From the NCBI GenBank assembly GCA_019348475.1, contig JAHWJJ010000354.1, positions 1-5,205 of the forward strand: a stretch of DNA of 5,205 nucleotides, read 5' to 3'. The notes under the pieces are model-generated. The model ran no database searches. It was not told where the DNA came from and saw only the letters and a program-made list of their open reading frames with translations. Both the position numbers and the translations under genes were made by a program. Source of the DNA: Gemmatimonadota bacterium. GTDB lineage: Bacteria > Gemmatimonadota > Gemmatimonadetes > Longimicrobiales > Longimicrobiaceae. Of the stretch, positions 1 to 5,167 are shown in pieces; positions within the stretch are counted from its first letter, which is position 1; each line of letters begins with the position of its first letter.

Positions 1-37
1 CGGGTGAACGGGTGAACGGGTGAACGGGTGAACGGGG
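1..37. repeat. 8-bp direct tandem repeat, CGGGTGAA, at least 4 copies
   Basis: Four perfect head-to-tail copies of CGGGTGAA occupy positions 1-32, and a partial fifth copy (CGGGG) runs on to about 37. The array touches the window edge, so its true copy number is unknown. No open frame convincingly uses it. The unit length of 8 matches the second tandem array after the sigma gene (4971-5026), and both units contain GTG followed by A/G-rich bases, but they are not the same sequence. Confidence 0.9.
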
Positions 38-456
38 GCCGGGCGCCTGCCGTGCACATCCCCCGGCCGCAGGTGCCGGTCCCGGCGATTCTCACGCGCT
101 CCCCCGCTCCGGAACAAAGGATGCGCGGGTGATCGGGATGTAGCGGATTGCAGAGGATCGTGCTGGACCGGAGAACCCGTCGTGCCAGAGCGGCGCCAAT
201 GAACGCGGGCGGTGCTGGATGGATGCGCGCGAGACGGCCGGAGGCGGACCGGATGGGATGGGCAGGATCCAGGCGTCCCCTTGGCAGAGAGCGGATGCTG
301 CCGGCGAGGGGACGGGATCCGCATTTTTTGGAGGGGCAGGGATCAGGGTGGCGCGGCCGGGAGTCCGCCGGGGCACATGATCCACCCGATTGCGATCCGT
401 AAGAGGCCGCCCCGGCCGGACGCGGGGCAACAGAGTGGACGAGCCCGACGGGGAAG
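38..456. other. Intergenic stretch without a convincing gene
   Basis: I see no gene that I can support here. The open frames on both strands give low-complexity Arg/Pro/Gly-rich translations without recognisable motifs, and none has a good ribosome binding site. Small inverted repeats are present: a 7-bp pair (GGCCGGG at 37-43 and CCCGGCC at 62-68) and a 6-bp pair (GCCCCG at 409-414 and CGGGGC at 423-428). The second pair lies just beyond the operon terminator on the minus strand. The base composition looks slightly less GC-extreme than in the genes. A gene continuing from the left cannot be excluded, but nothing here shows one. Confidence 0.6.
291..329 (+). terminator. Weak candidate plus-strand intrinsic terminator
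   Basis: GCGGAT at 291-296 and ATCCGC at 317-322 are perfect inverted repeats, followed at once by A and then six T residues (324-329). A hairpin plus T-tract is the form of a Rho-independent terminator read on the plus strand. The stem is only 6 bp and its loop is 20 bases, so the structure is weak. No plus-strand gene ends before it in this window; it could serve a transcript entering from the left. Confidence 0.25.
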
Positions 457-481
457 GAGCCGGCCAGGGGGCGGCCGGCTC
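457..481 (-). terminator. Hairpin terminator of the minus-strand operon
   Basis: GAGCCGGCC (457-465) and GGCCGGCTC (473-481) form a perfect 9-bp stem with a 7-base loop. On the minus strand the stem starts inside the TGA stop codon of the small gene at 480-734 and is followed by CTTCCCC, so the U-tract is poor. A strong GC hairpin immediately after the last gene, with few or no U residues, fits a terminator or a transcript 3'-end stabiliser in a high-GC genome. The stem overlap with the stop codon is unusual. Confidence 0.6.
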
Positions 482-734
482 AATCGCTCGTGACCACGAC
501 GCTCTGGACGATCTTTCCCTTGCGGACGATGGCGTACCCGGTGTGCTTGCCCAGCTTTTTCCACGTGTTGGACGGATTTGCGAAGGCCCACAGCTCATCG
601 CCCTCCGCGGCCTGCGCCTTCAGCTTCTCCCATTCGCGGCGGATGCGCAGCGCGGGCATGGGCGGCAGGTCGCGGTGCGCGGAGATGGGCCGGTTCTCCA
701 CCCGCTGCGTCAGCCATTCCGACGGGATCTTCAT
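480..734 (-). CDS. Small basic protein of unknown function (84 aa)
   Basis: I cannot assign a function. The 84-residue product starts at ATG (MKIPSEWLTQ) and ends with SVVVTSD. It has no signal peptide or membrane segment, so it is probably cytoplasmic. It is rich in Lys/Arg (15, against 9 Asp/Glu) and has four Trp (7, 35, 49, 58). A proline-rich turn (DLPPMP, 22-27) leads into a predicted amphipathic helix (about 29-44), then GDELWAF (45-51), a second Trp-Lys segment (WKKLGKHTGYAIV, 58-70) and a terminal beta-hairpin (AIVRKGKIVQSVVV). The helix followed by a GDELW start and a 'GYAIVRKGKIV' end resembles small conserved hypothetical proteins that I recall from several phyla, but I cannot name the family. 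A GGAG lies 11 bases before ATG, longer spacing than ideal. The gene follows the receptor by 51 bp on the same strand and ends in a hairpin, so it is probably the last gene of the operon. The varied, non-repetitive amino-acid composition argues that it is real. Confidence 0.8.
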   Translation of the reverse strand: MKIPSEWLTQRVENRPISAHRDLPPMPALRIRREWEKLKAQAAEGDELWAFANPSNTWKKLGKHTGYAIVRKGKIVQSVVVTSD

Positions 735-785
735 CGGTCGATTTGCTCCAGGGTCTCTGCGCTGGATCGCGGCGCGCCCGCCGGA

Positions 786-3209
786 TCAGAACGCCGCGCG
801 AACGCCCACCATCAAGATGCGGCCGGGGACCACGGTCAGGCGGTCGGCCTGCTGCCGGTGCAGCAGGTTGTCGCCCGTGAGCACCAGCACGGTTCCGCCG
901 GGAAGATCCAGCGTGGCGGTGGCGTTCAGGCGCGGAACGCCGTCGTAGCGCCGCCAGTAGCCGCGCAGCCCGGCCCCGGACGCGTCGCTCCCGGCGCGCG
1001 TGCCCTGAAAATCGCGCGCCAGCGCCAGCCGGTCGTAGCCGATCCAGTCGAACGCGCGGTACCCCGTCAGCGCGGCGCTCCACCCACGCGCCGTCCACGC
1101 GGCCGTGCCGCTCAGGGTGAGCGCGGGGACGTCCAGCATCCGGTCCCCCGCGCGCAGATCGCCGCCGTAGCCGCCGGCCACGCTTCGCACGCGGCTCTCC
1201 ACGCCGAAGGCGGCGCCCTGCAGCGAAAGGCGGCCCAGGCGCGCGCTCCCCTGCATCTCCCACCCGCGGTTGGAGATCTGGCCCACGGTGCCGAACGCGT
1301 ACGCCGTCTGCGGCCCCAGGCTGTCCGCCGCGCGCCCGACGCGCTGCAGGGGCCCTGAGGCGAGCTGCTCGTACGCCGTCACCTGCAGCGACAGAACGCT
1401 GCCGATCGCCAGGTCCACTCCCGCTTCCACCCCGGACTGCCGCTCCGGGGCCAGGTCCCTGCCGCCCCGTCCGCTCCGCGACCCGCCCCACGGGTGCTCG
1501 GCGCCGGGCGCGCGGGCGGGGCCAACGCCGCCGCCGTACGCCGCGCGCACCCGCAGCGAACCGCCGGCGGCCTCCGTCACCCAGACGCCGCCCAGCACCG
1601 GGAGCGCGGCGTACCGGCTCCCCGCCAGCCCGTCGTGCCGCTCGACGCGCAGGCCCCCGGTCAGGTGCAGCCGCTCGCGCACCACCGCCGCCGCCTGCGC
1701 CACCACGCCGCTGCTCTGCGTCCAGCTGACGAGCGGCATTCCGGCGGCGGGCGCATCCACCTGCTCGCGCAGGGCCGAGAGCTCCCCCGCCAGCGTCAGC
1801 GTCAGGCCCGTGCCCCCGACGACACCGAGCCGGCCGACGCTGCTCAGCCGCACCGTACCGCGGTCCGCGCCCCCGGCGGTGCCAGGCCACGCGCCCTCCG
1901 CGCCGGCGGGGACGGCGGTGCGGGGGTCGGGGACGCCGCTCAGCCGGTCTCCGTCGATGCCGGCGGTAAGGGTGTGCGTCCACCGCTCGTCCGGCGCCAT
2001 GCGGATGGTGGTGCCCACCGTGTACTGCCGCATCCGCTGCTCGCCGGGAGCCGCCGCCGGCACGCTGTCTGCGCGCGCGCCCATCGCCTCCGCCAGCAGC
2101 GGGTTCACCGCGGCGCCGGCGCGCGCGTCGTAGAAGCGGACGATGGCCGTGGTGATGCTGCGCGCGCCCACCTGCCGCGCGCTGCCGCCGGCCAGCAGGT
2201 AACGGCTGGCGCCGTCCGGAAGAAATTCGCCGATCCCGCCGATCCCCACGTCCATCCCCGCGGAGCGCACGCGGCTCCCCGTGCGCAGCGCGACCGCGAC
2301 CTCCTGCGCCAGCGCGCCCCCCGGGGCGAACCCGCTCTCCGCGCGGCCAAAGCTGCCGCGCACGCGCAGGGGCGGCGCACCGCCGTCCGTCCCCTCGTGG
2401 CGGGTGACGATGTTGACGATGCCCGTCATGGCGCCGGTGCCGTAGAGCGCCGCGCCCTGCGGTCCGCGGATGACCTCGATGCGCTCCACCGCCTCCGGCG
2501 CGATCTGCGTCACCAGCAGCGGGTTGGCCACTTCGATGCCGTCGATGAACACCCTGGGCGCGCCCGCGCCGAACGAGCTGGCGCCGCGAAGGCCGCCGTA
2601 TCCCGCGAGCGAGCCGGCCGGCTGGATCCATCCCCCGGACGCGGCCGCAAGGAGCCCGGCGAGCGGCGCCGGCCCCTCGCGCGCCGCCTCCTCCGCCGCC
2701 ACCACGTCCAGGGCGTAGGGGAGCGCGCGCTCCGGCCCGCCGGCCGCGCTCCCCGTCACCACCACCCCCTCCAGCGGCACCACGCGGCTGAACTCCGCCC
2801 GCGGCTCCGGCGCGGTCGCGCCCCCGCGGCGCAGGGCAAGCACCACGTGGTCCGCTCCGGCCACCACGGGCTCCACCTGCGTGTCGCGCAGCAGCTCCGC
2901 CAGCACGTCGCCCACGGTGCGCGCCTGGCGAGAGACGCAGACGCGCCGCTCCAGCGGCAGCAGCTGCGCGCTGTACGAGATGCGCAGGCGGGTGGCGGCG
3001 GCAACGCGGTCCAGAGCGTCGCGCAGCGAAAGGTCGCGCGCGGCGAACGCGAGGGGGCGGTCAAGCGGCGGCGCCCAGGCGCCCGGGCTCTGCACGGACG
3101 GAGGATCCGGGCAGCCGGCGGCGTCCGCGCGCGCCGCGGCGGGCGCCGCACACGCCAGCAGCGCCAGCGCGCAGGCGCGCCGCAGCCGGGCCGCGCGCCC
3201 CGGCGTCAC
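786..3209 (-). CDS. STN-domain TonB-dependent outer-membrane receptor/transducer
   Basis: This 807-residue protein is an outer-membrane receptor that takes up an unknown ligand using TonB energy and also signals its presence to FecR. Residues 1-28 are a signal peptide (Arg-rich start, hydrophobic ALALLACAAPAAA core, cleavage likely after ARA). The STN signalling domain covers about 50-127 (LSLRDALDRVAAATRLRISY, then TVGDVLAELL). LEGVVVTGS (147-154) is a TonB-box-like segment. The plug runs from about 160 to 270 and contains VFIDGIEV (220-227), IEVIRGPQGAALYGTGA (244-260) and GIVNIVTR (263-270). The remaining ~535 residues form the beta-barrel, which ends in DNLLHRQQ and a final GVRAAF; a terminal Phe is the usual assembly signal. 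The start is GTG, overlapping the fecR stop as GTGA with no own Shine-Dalgarno, which suggests coupled translation. The mature protein has only two Cys, 33 and 91, both in the N-terminal region. The substrate cannot be told from sequence, so it should not be called FecA. Confidence 0.95.
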   Translation of the reverse strand: MTPGRAARLRRACALALLACAAPAAARADAAGCPDPPSVQSPGAWAPPLDRPLAFAARDLSLRDALDRVAAATRLRISYSAQLLPLERRVCVSRQARTVGDVLAELLRDTQVEPVVAGADHVVLALRRGGATAPEPRAEFSRVVPLEGVVVTGSAAGGPERALPYALDVVAAEEAAREGPAPLAGLLAAASGGWIQPAGSLAGYGGLRGASSFGAGAPRVFIDGIEVANPLLVTQIAPEAVERIEVIRGPQGAALYGTGAMTGIVNIVTRHEGTDGGAPPLRVRGSFGRAESGFAPGGALAQEVAVALRTGSRVRSAGMDVGIGGIGEFLPDGASRYLLAGGSARQVGARSITTAIVRFYDARAGAAVNPLLAEAMGARADSVPAAAPGEQRMRQYTVGTTIRMAPDERWTHTLTAGIDGDRLSGVPDPRTAVPAGAEGAWPGTAGGADRGTVRLSSVGRLGVVGGTGLTLTLAGELSALREQVDAPAAGMPLVSWTQSSGVVAQAAAVVRERLHLTGGLRVERHDGLAGSRYAALPVLGGVWVTEAAGGSLRVRAAYGGGVGPARAPGAEHPWGGSRSGRGGRDLAPERQSGVEAGVDLAIGSVLSLQVTAYEQLASGPLQRVGRAADSLGPQTAYAFGTVGQISNRGWEMQGSARLGRLSLQGAAFGVESRVRSVAGGYGGDLRAGDRMLDVPALTLSGTAAWTARGWSAALTGYRAFDWIGYDRLALARDFQGTRAGSDASGAGLRGYWRRYDGVPRLNATATLDLPGGTVLVLTGDNLLHRQQADRLTVVPGRILMVGVRAAF

Positions 3210-4261
3210 GGCGTGGCGCCGGGGGCGGCGCGCAGCACCGCGGTGTCGCCGCGCATCGTGACCTCCGCGCCGAGCGCCAGTCCGATCACCCGCACCACCT
3301 GCTCCGGCGGCTCGCCGTCGAACGAGGCGGTCAACCGGCGGCCGGCGACGGCCGCGTCCCCGGCGCGGAGGTGGATGCCGTGCCAGCGGCGCAGATCCGC
3401 GGCCACCTGCTCCAGCGGCGCGTCTCGAAAGACCAGGCGGCCGCGGGTCCAGGCCAGGTCGTCCGCGGTGGCGGCGGCGCGCTCCGCGGTGACCTGCCCG
3501 GCGGCCACCCTCCCCCGGTCCCCCTCCCGCAGCACCAGCTCGCCCCCGTCCGGAGCCTCCGTGGCGCGCACCGCGACCGCGCCGGAGGTGACGACCACGC
3601 GCACGCCGGCGGCGGAATCGGCCTCCACCGAAAAGGTGGTGCCGATGTCGCGCACCCACGCTCCACCGGCCCGCACGGTGAAGGGCCGCTCCTGGTCGTG
3701 CGGCACGTCGAACAGTGCCTCGCCGTGCAGCTCCACCCGCCGCGCCGTCCGGCCGTAGTCCGCGGCCAGCGTCAGCCGGCTGGCGGGGCCCAGCAGGACG
3801 CTCGTCCCGTCCGGCAGGCGCACGGAATCCCGTTGGCCCACGCCGGTGGAGTACGCCAGCGGCGCCGATCCGCCGCCGCGCACCACCTGCCAGGCAAAGA
3901 ATCCGGCGATCAGCAGCAGCACCGCGGCCGCGATGCGCAGCCACGGCGCCGCGCCCGCCGAACGGGCGGGGGCCCTGCGGGCGGGCGGGCGGAGCGGGAT
4001 GGCGGGCGTACCCGGCGCGTCCATCCGCGCGTGCACGCGGCGCAGCGCGGCCTCCACGTCCACCCCCGAAGCGGGCGCGGCGGCGCGGTCCAGCGTGCGG
4101 TCCAGGGCGCGCAGCACGTCGTGGCGCGCCGGGTTTTCCGCGAGCCACGCGCGCACCGCGTCCGCCTCATCCGCCGGGCTTTCGCCGGCCATGAAGCGGG
4201 CCAGGACTTCCCAGTCCACCGGCGCGCCCTCCGTCACGGATCCCTCGTGGTCCTTGCTCAT
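3206..4261 (-). CDS. FecR-family anti-sigma factor / signal relay protein
   Basis: This 351-residue single-pass inner-membrane protein holds or activates the ECF sigma factor in the cytoplasm and receives a signal from the receptor in the periplasm. A FecR N-terminal (DUF4880-like) segment spans about 15-55 (VDWEVLARFMAGE, then VRAWLAENPARHDVLRAL). A Pro/Arg-rich linker (81-104) leads to one membrane helix at about 107-127 (WLRIAAAVLLLIAGFFAWQVV, flanked by Arg). The FecR domain runs from 136 to 233 (VRLPDGTSVLLGPASRL, VELHGEALFDVPHD, FTVRAGGAWVRDIGTTFSV). A DUF4974/STN-like C-terminal domain covers about 270-345 (LVFRDAPLEQVAADLRRWHG, LTASFDGEPPEQVVRVI). I chose the ATG at 4261; its only SD-like GGAG is one base away, which is too close. 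A GTG giving MTEGAP (4240) or the GTG before DWEV (4225, with GGAGGG seven bases upstream) are alternatives that keep every domain. The gene diverges from the sigma gene and is coupled to the receptor gene. No cysteine is present. Confidence 0.94.
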   Translation of the reverse strand: MSKDHEGSVTEGAPVDWEVLARFMAGESPADEADAVRAWLAENPARHDVLRALDRTLDRAAAPASGVDVEAALRRVHARMDAPGTPAIPLRPPARRAPARSAGAAPWLRIAAAVLLLIAGFFAWQVVRGGGSAPLAYSTGVGQRDSVRLPDGTSVLLGPASRLTLAADYGRTARRVELHGEALFDVPHDQERPFTVRAGGAWVRDIGTTFSVEADSAAGVRVVVTSGAVAVRATEAPDGGELVLREGDRGRVAAGQVTAERAAATADDLAWTRGRLVFRDAPLEQVAADLRRWHGIHLRAGDAAVAGRRLTASFDGEPPEQVVRVIGLALGAEVTMRGDTAVLRAAPGATP

Positions 4262-4317
4262 GCTCCAGTAGACACGCCACCCGTTGCGCGCCCCTACCCC
4301 GCGGAGCGGCGGGGGGT

Positions 4318-4347
4318 TTGCTGCCGCGTGCGCCCGCAGGTTATGGT
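4318..4347 (+). promoter_or_regulatory. Candidate promoter for the ECF sigma gene
   Basis: TTGCTG (4318-4323) and TATGGT (4342-4347) are separated by 18 bases, a plausible housekeeping-type -35/-10 pair in an otherwise very GC-rich divergent region. The local AT-rich patch around TTATGGTA is the only one in the 155-bp gap. It would give a leader of roughly 60 bases before the GTG at 4417. I found no equally good promoter reading left towards fecR; GAAC at 4399-4402 on the minus strand resembles an ECF -35 core, but no matching -10 is clear. Confidence 0.4.
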
Positions 4348-4348
4348 A

Positions 4349-4364
4349 CGCCCGTGCCCGGGCG
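4349..4364. promoter_or_regulatory. GC inverted repeat just downstream of the candidate -10
   Basis: CGCCCG (4349-4354) and CGGGCG (4359-4364) are perfect inverted repeats with a 4-base centre (TGCC). They begin one base after the TATGGT -10 candidate, so they would cover the expected transcription start. They could be an operator or a hairpin at the 5' end of the sigma transcript. In a genome this rich in G and C, such a 6-bp pair also arises easily by chance. Confidence 0.25.
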
Positions 4365-4416
4365 CGCGACAGGGGAGCCGCACGGCCCATTTCTCGACGT
4401 TCACGACCCCTGACCC

Positions 4417-4968
4417 GTGACAGACCGCGAGCTCCTCGACCGTCTTCGCCAGGGCGACCGCGACGCCTTCGACGCGCTGTTCCGCGCGCACTACGCGTCC
4501 GCCGTGGCCGTGGCCGAGCGGATCGCGGGGGAGCGCGACGTGGCCGAAGAGGTGGTGCAGGACGTGATGCTGGAGCTGTGGCGCCGCCGCGAATCCCTCT
4601 CCGTCGGCGAATCCCTCCGCGCGTACATGGTGCGCGCCGCCCGCAACCGCGCGCTCAACCACCTGCGCCACGAGCGGATGAAGGTGCGCACCGCGCCGCA
4701 CGCCGCGGGCCCCGCGGCAACCCAGCCGGACGCGCCGTCGCGCCTGGCGGAGGCGGAGATCGACGCGGCCTTTCGCGATGCGGTGGACGCGCTGCCGGAG
4801 CGGTGCCGCGAGGTCTTTCTCCTCAGCCGCGGACAGGGGCTCAAGTACGCGGAGATCGCCGGCGTCCTCGGCATCTCCATCAAGACGGTGGAGGCGCAGA
4901 TGGGGAAGGCGCTGCGCGTGCTGCGGGAGCGGCTGGCGGCGTGGCTGCCGGGGGGGGAGCCGGAGTAG
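4417..4968 (+). CDS. ECF sigma-70 factor (FecI-like, 'Bacteroides expansion' type)
   Basis: This 183-residue ECF sigma factor directs RNA polymerase to the target promoters of the signalling module and is presumably controlled by the neighbouring FecR. Region 2 covers about 9-87: LRQGDRDAFDALFRAHY, then ERDVAEEVVQDVMLELWRRR (the -10 binding helices) and AARNRALNHLRHER. A variable linker (88-115) leads to region 4 at about 118-173, with DALPERCREVFLLSR (124-138) and the helix-turn-helix LKYAEIAGVLGISIKTVEAQ (142-161). The 'LPERCREVFLLSR..GL.Y.EIA..LGIS.KTVE' pattern matches the group named sigma-70 factor, Bacteroides expansion family 1, whose members usually sit beside FecR and TonB receptor genes. 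Only regions 2 and 4 are present, as expected for ECF factors. The start is GTG; an in-frame TGA two codons upstream excludes a longer protein. No Shine-Dalgarno is visible in the preceding 20 bases. It diverges from fecR with 155 bp between the starts, instead of lying upstream in the same operon. Confidence 0.95.
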   Translation: MTDRELLDRLRQGDRDAFDALFRAHYASAVAVAERIAGERDVAEEVVQDVMLELWRRRESLSVGESLRAYMVRAARNRALNHLRHERMKVRTAPHAAGPAATQPDAPSRLAEAEIDAAFRDAVDALPERCREVFLLSRGQGLKYAEIAGVLGISIKTVEAQMGKALRVLRERLAAWLPGGEPE

Positions 4969-4970
4969 GG

Positions 4971-5026
4971 AGTGCGAAAGTGCGAAAGTGCGAAAGTGCG
5001 CGAGTCGTTGAGTGCGTGAGTGCGGG
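4971..5026. repeat. Degenerate 8-bp tandem array (AGTGCGAA-type), 7 units
   Basis: Seven consecutive 8-base units begin two bases after the sigma stop codon. Three are perfect AGTGCGAA (4971-4994). They are followed by AGTGCGCG, AGTCGTTG, AGTGCGTG and AGTGCGGG. Every unit starts with AGT and the order goes from perfect to diverged, as expected of an array that expands at one end and decays at the other. Because 8 is not a multiple of 3, each reading frame cycles through the same octapeptide and the perfect units contain no stop. Confidence 0.9.
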
Positions 5027-5034
5027 GGTGGGGC

Positions 5035-5066
5035 CTACGACCCCGGGCCGTGCGCCGGGTTCGTGG
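5035..5066 (+). terminator. Long GC hairpin downstream of the sigma gene
   Basis: ACGACCCCGG (5037-5046) and CCGGGTTCGT (5055-5064) pair over 10 positions with one C-T mismatch and an 8-base loop. The stem extends outward by a T-G wobble (5036/5065) and a C-G pair (5035/5066). It lies 66 bases after the sigma stop and just beyond the tandem array. There is no T-tract, so it may be a U-less terminator, a 3'-end protector, or the first part of the repeat element to its right. Confidence 0.4.
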
Positions 5067-5078
5067 AACGGGGCGGGG

Positions 5079-5119
5079 CCCCTCCCCCGGTCCCTCTCCA
5101 CTGTTCGTCGCGGAGAGGG
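5079..5119. repeat. C-rich/G-rich hairpin repeat, unit 1
   Basis: The left arm reads CCCCTCCCCCGGTCCC and then CTCCAC. CCCTCTCC (5092-5099) and GGAGAGGG (5112-5119) are a perfect 8-bp inverted repeat with a 12-base loop. The left arm is similar to that of unit 2, which begins about 89 bases later. Repeats of this look (C-runs, hairpin, then GAGAACTTCG) are, from memory, frequent between genes in Longimicrobium-type genomes; I cannot verify that here. No coding role is apparent. Confidence 0.6.
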
Positions 5120-5167
5120 GAGAACTTCGAGCGAGTGAGGCGGAGATCGGGCTGCCCGCCGAGCGCC

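Noticed and set aside
92..598. Open frames on both strands in the left region (92-598 minus, 148-402 plus, 212-493 plus, 343-591 minus)
   Set aside because: They have low-complexity Pro/Arg/Ser-rich translations, no convincing ribosome binding sites, and two overlap the better-supported 480-734 gene in other frames.
595..2631. 678-codon minus-strand open frame overlapping the receptor and the small gene
   Set aside because: It is a shifted-frame shadow of the receptor, with Arg/Gly/Ala-repetitive translation and no motifs.
786..3209. Naming the receptor FecA or assigning a siderophore, citrate or vitamin B12 substrate
   Set aside because: The STN-TonB architecture is clear, but no ligand-specific motif or neighbouring transport or biosynthesis gene identifies the substrate.
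3259..3269. Lipoprotein signal (LLAC) in the receptor N-terminus, encoded within the signal peptide around Cys20
   Set aside because: TonB receptors are not normally lipoproteins, Leu at -2 is atypical for a lipobox, and a standard A-R-A cleavage site follows at residue 28. The coordinates given are only approximate to this region boundary.
1494..3758. Very long plus-strand open frame (754 codons) antisense to the receptor and fecR
   Set aside because: Its translation is Arg/Ala/His/Gln-rich with no domain. The minus strand over the same bases carries clear FecR and TonB-receptor motifs. Long antisense frames are expected at this GC content.
3210..4148. N-terminal extension of the receptor frame to 4148 (1120 codons)
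   Set aside because: The added 313 residues are an out-of-frame reading of fecR. The signal peptide begins exactly at the GTG at 3209, so a fusion protein is not supported.
4262..4390. Upstream extension of fecR to 4390
   Set aside because: The extra 43 residues cover the divergent promoter region, lack any FecR-like character, and are Arg/Ala/Pro-rich as expected of translated noncoding DNA.
4971..5026. CRISPR array
   Set aside because: The units are 8 bp, contiguous and without spacers, so this is a simple tandem repeat.
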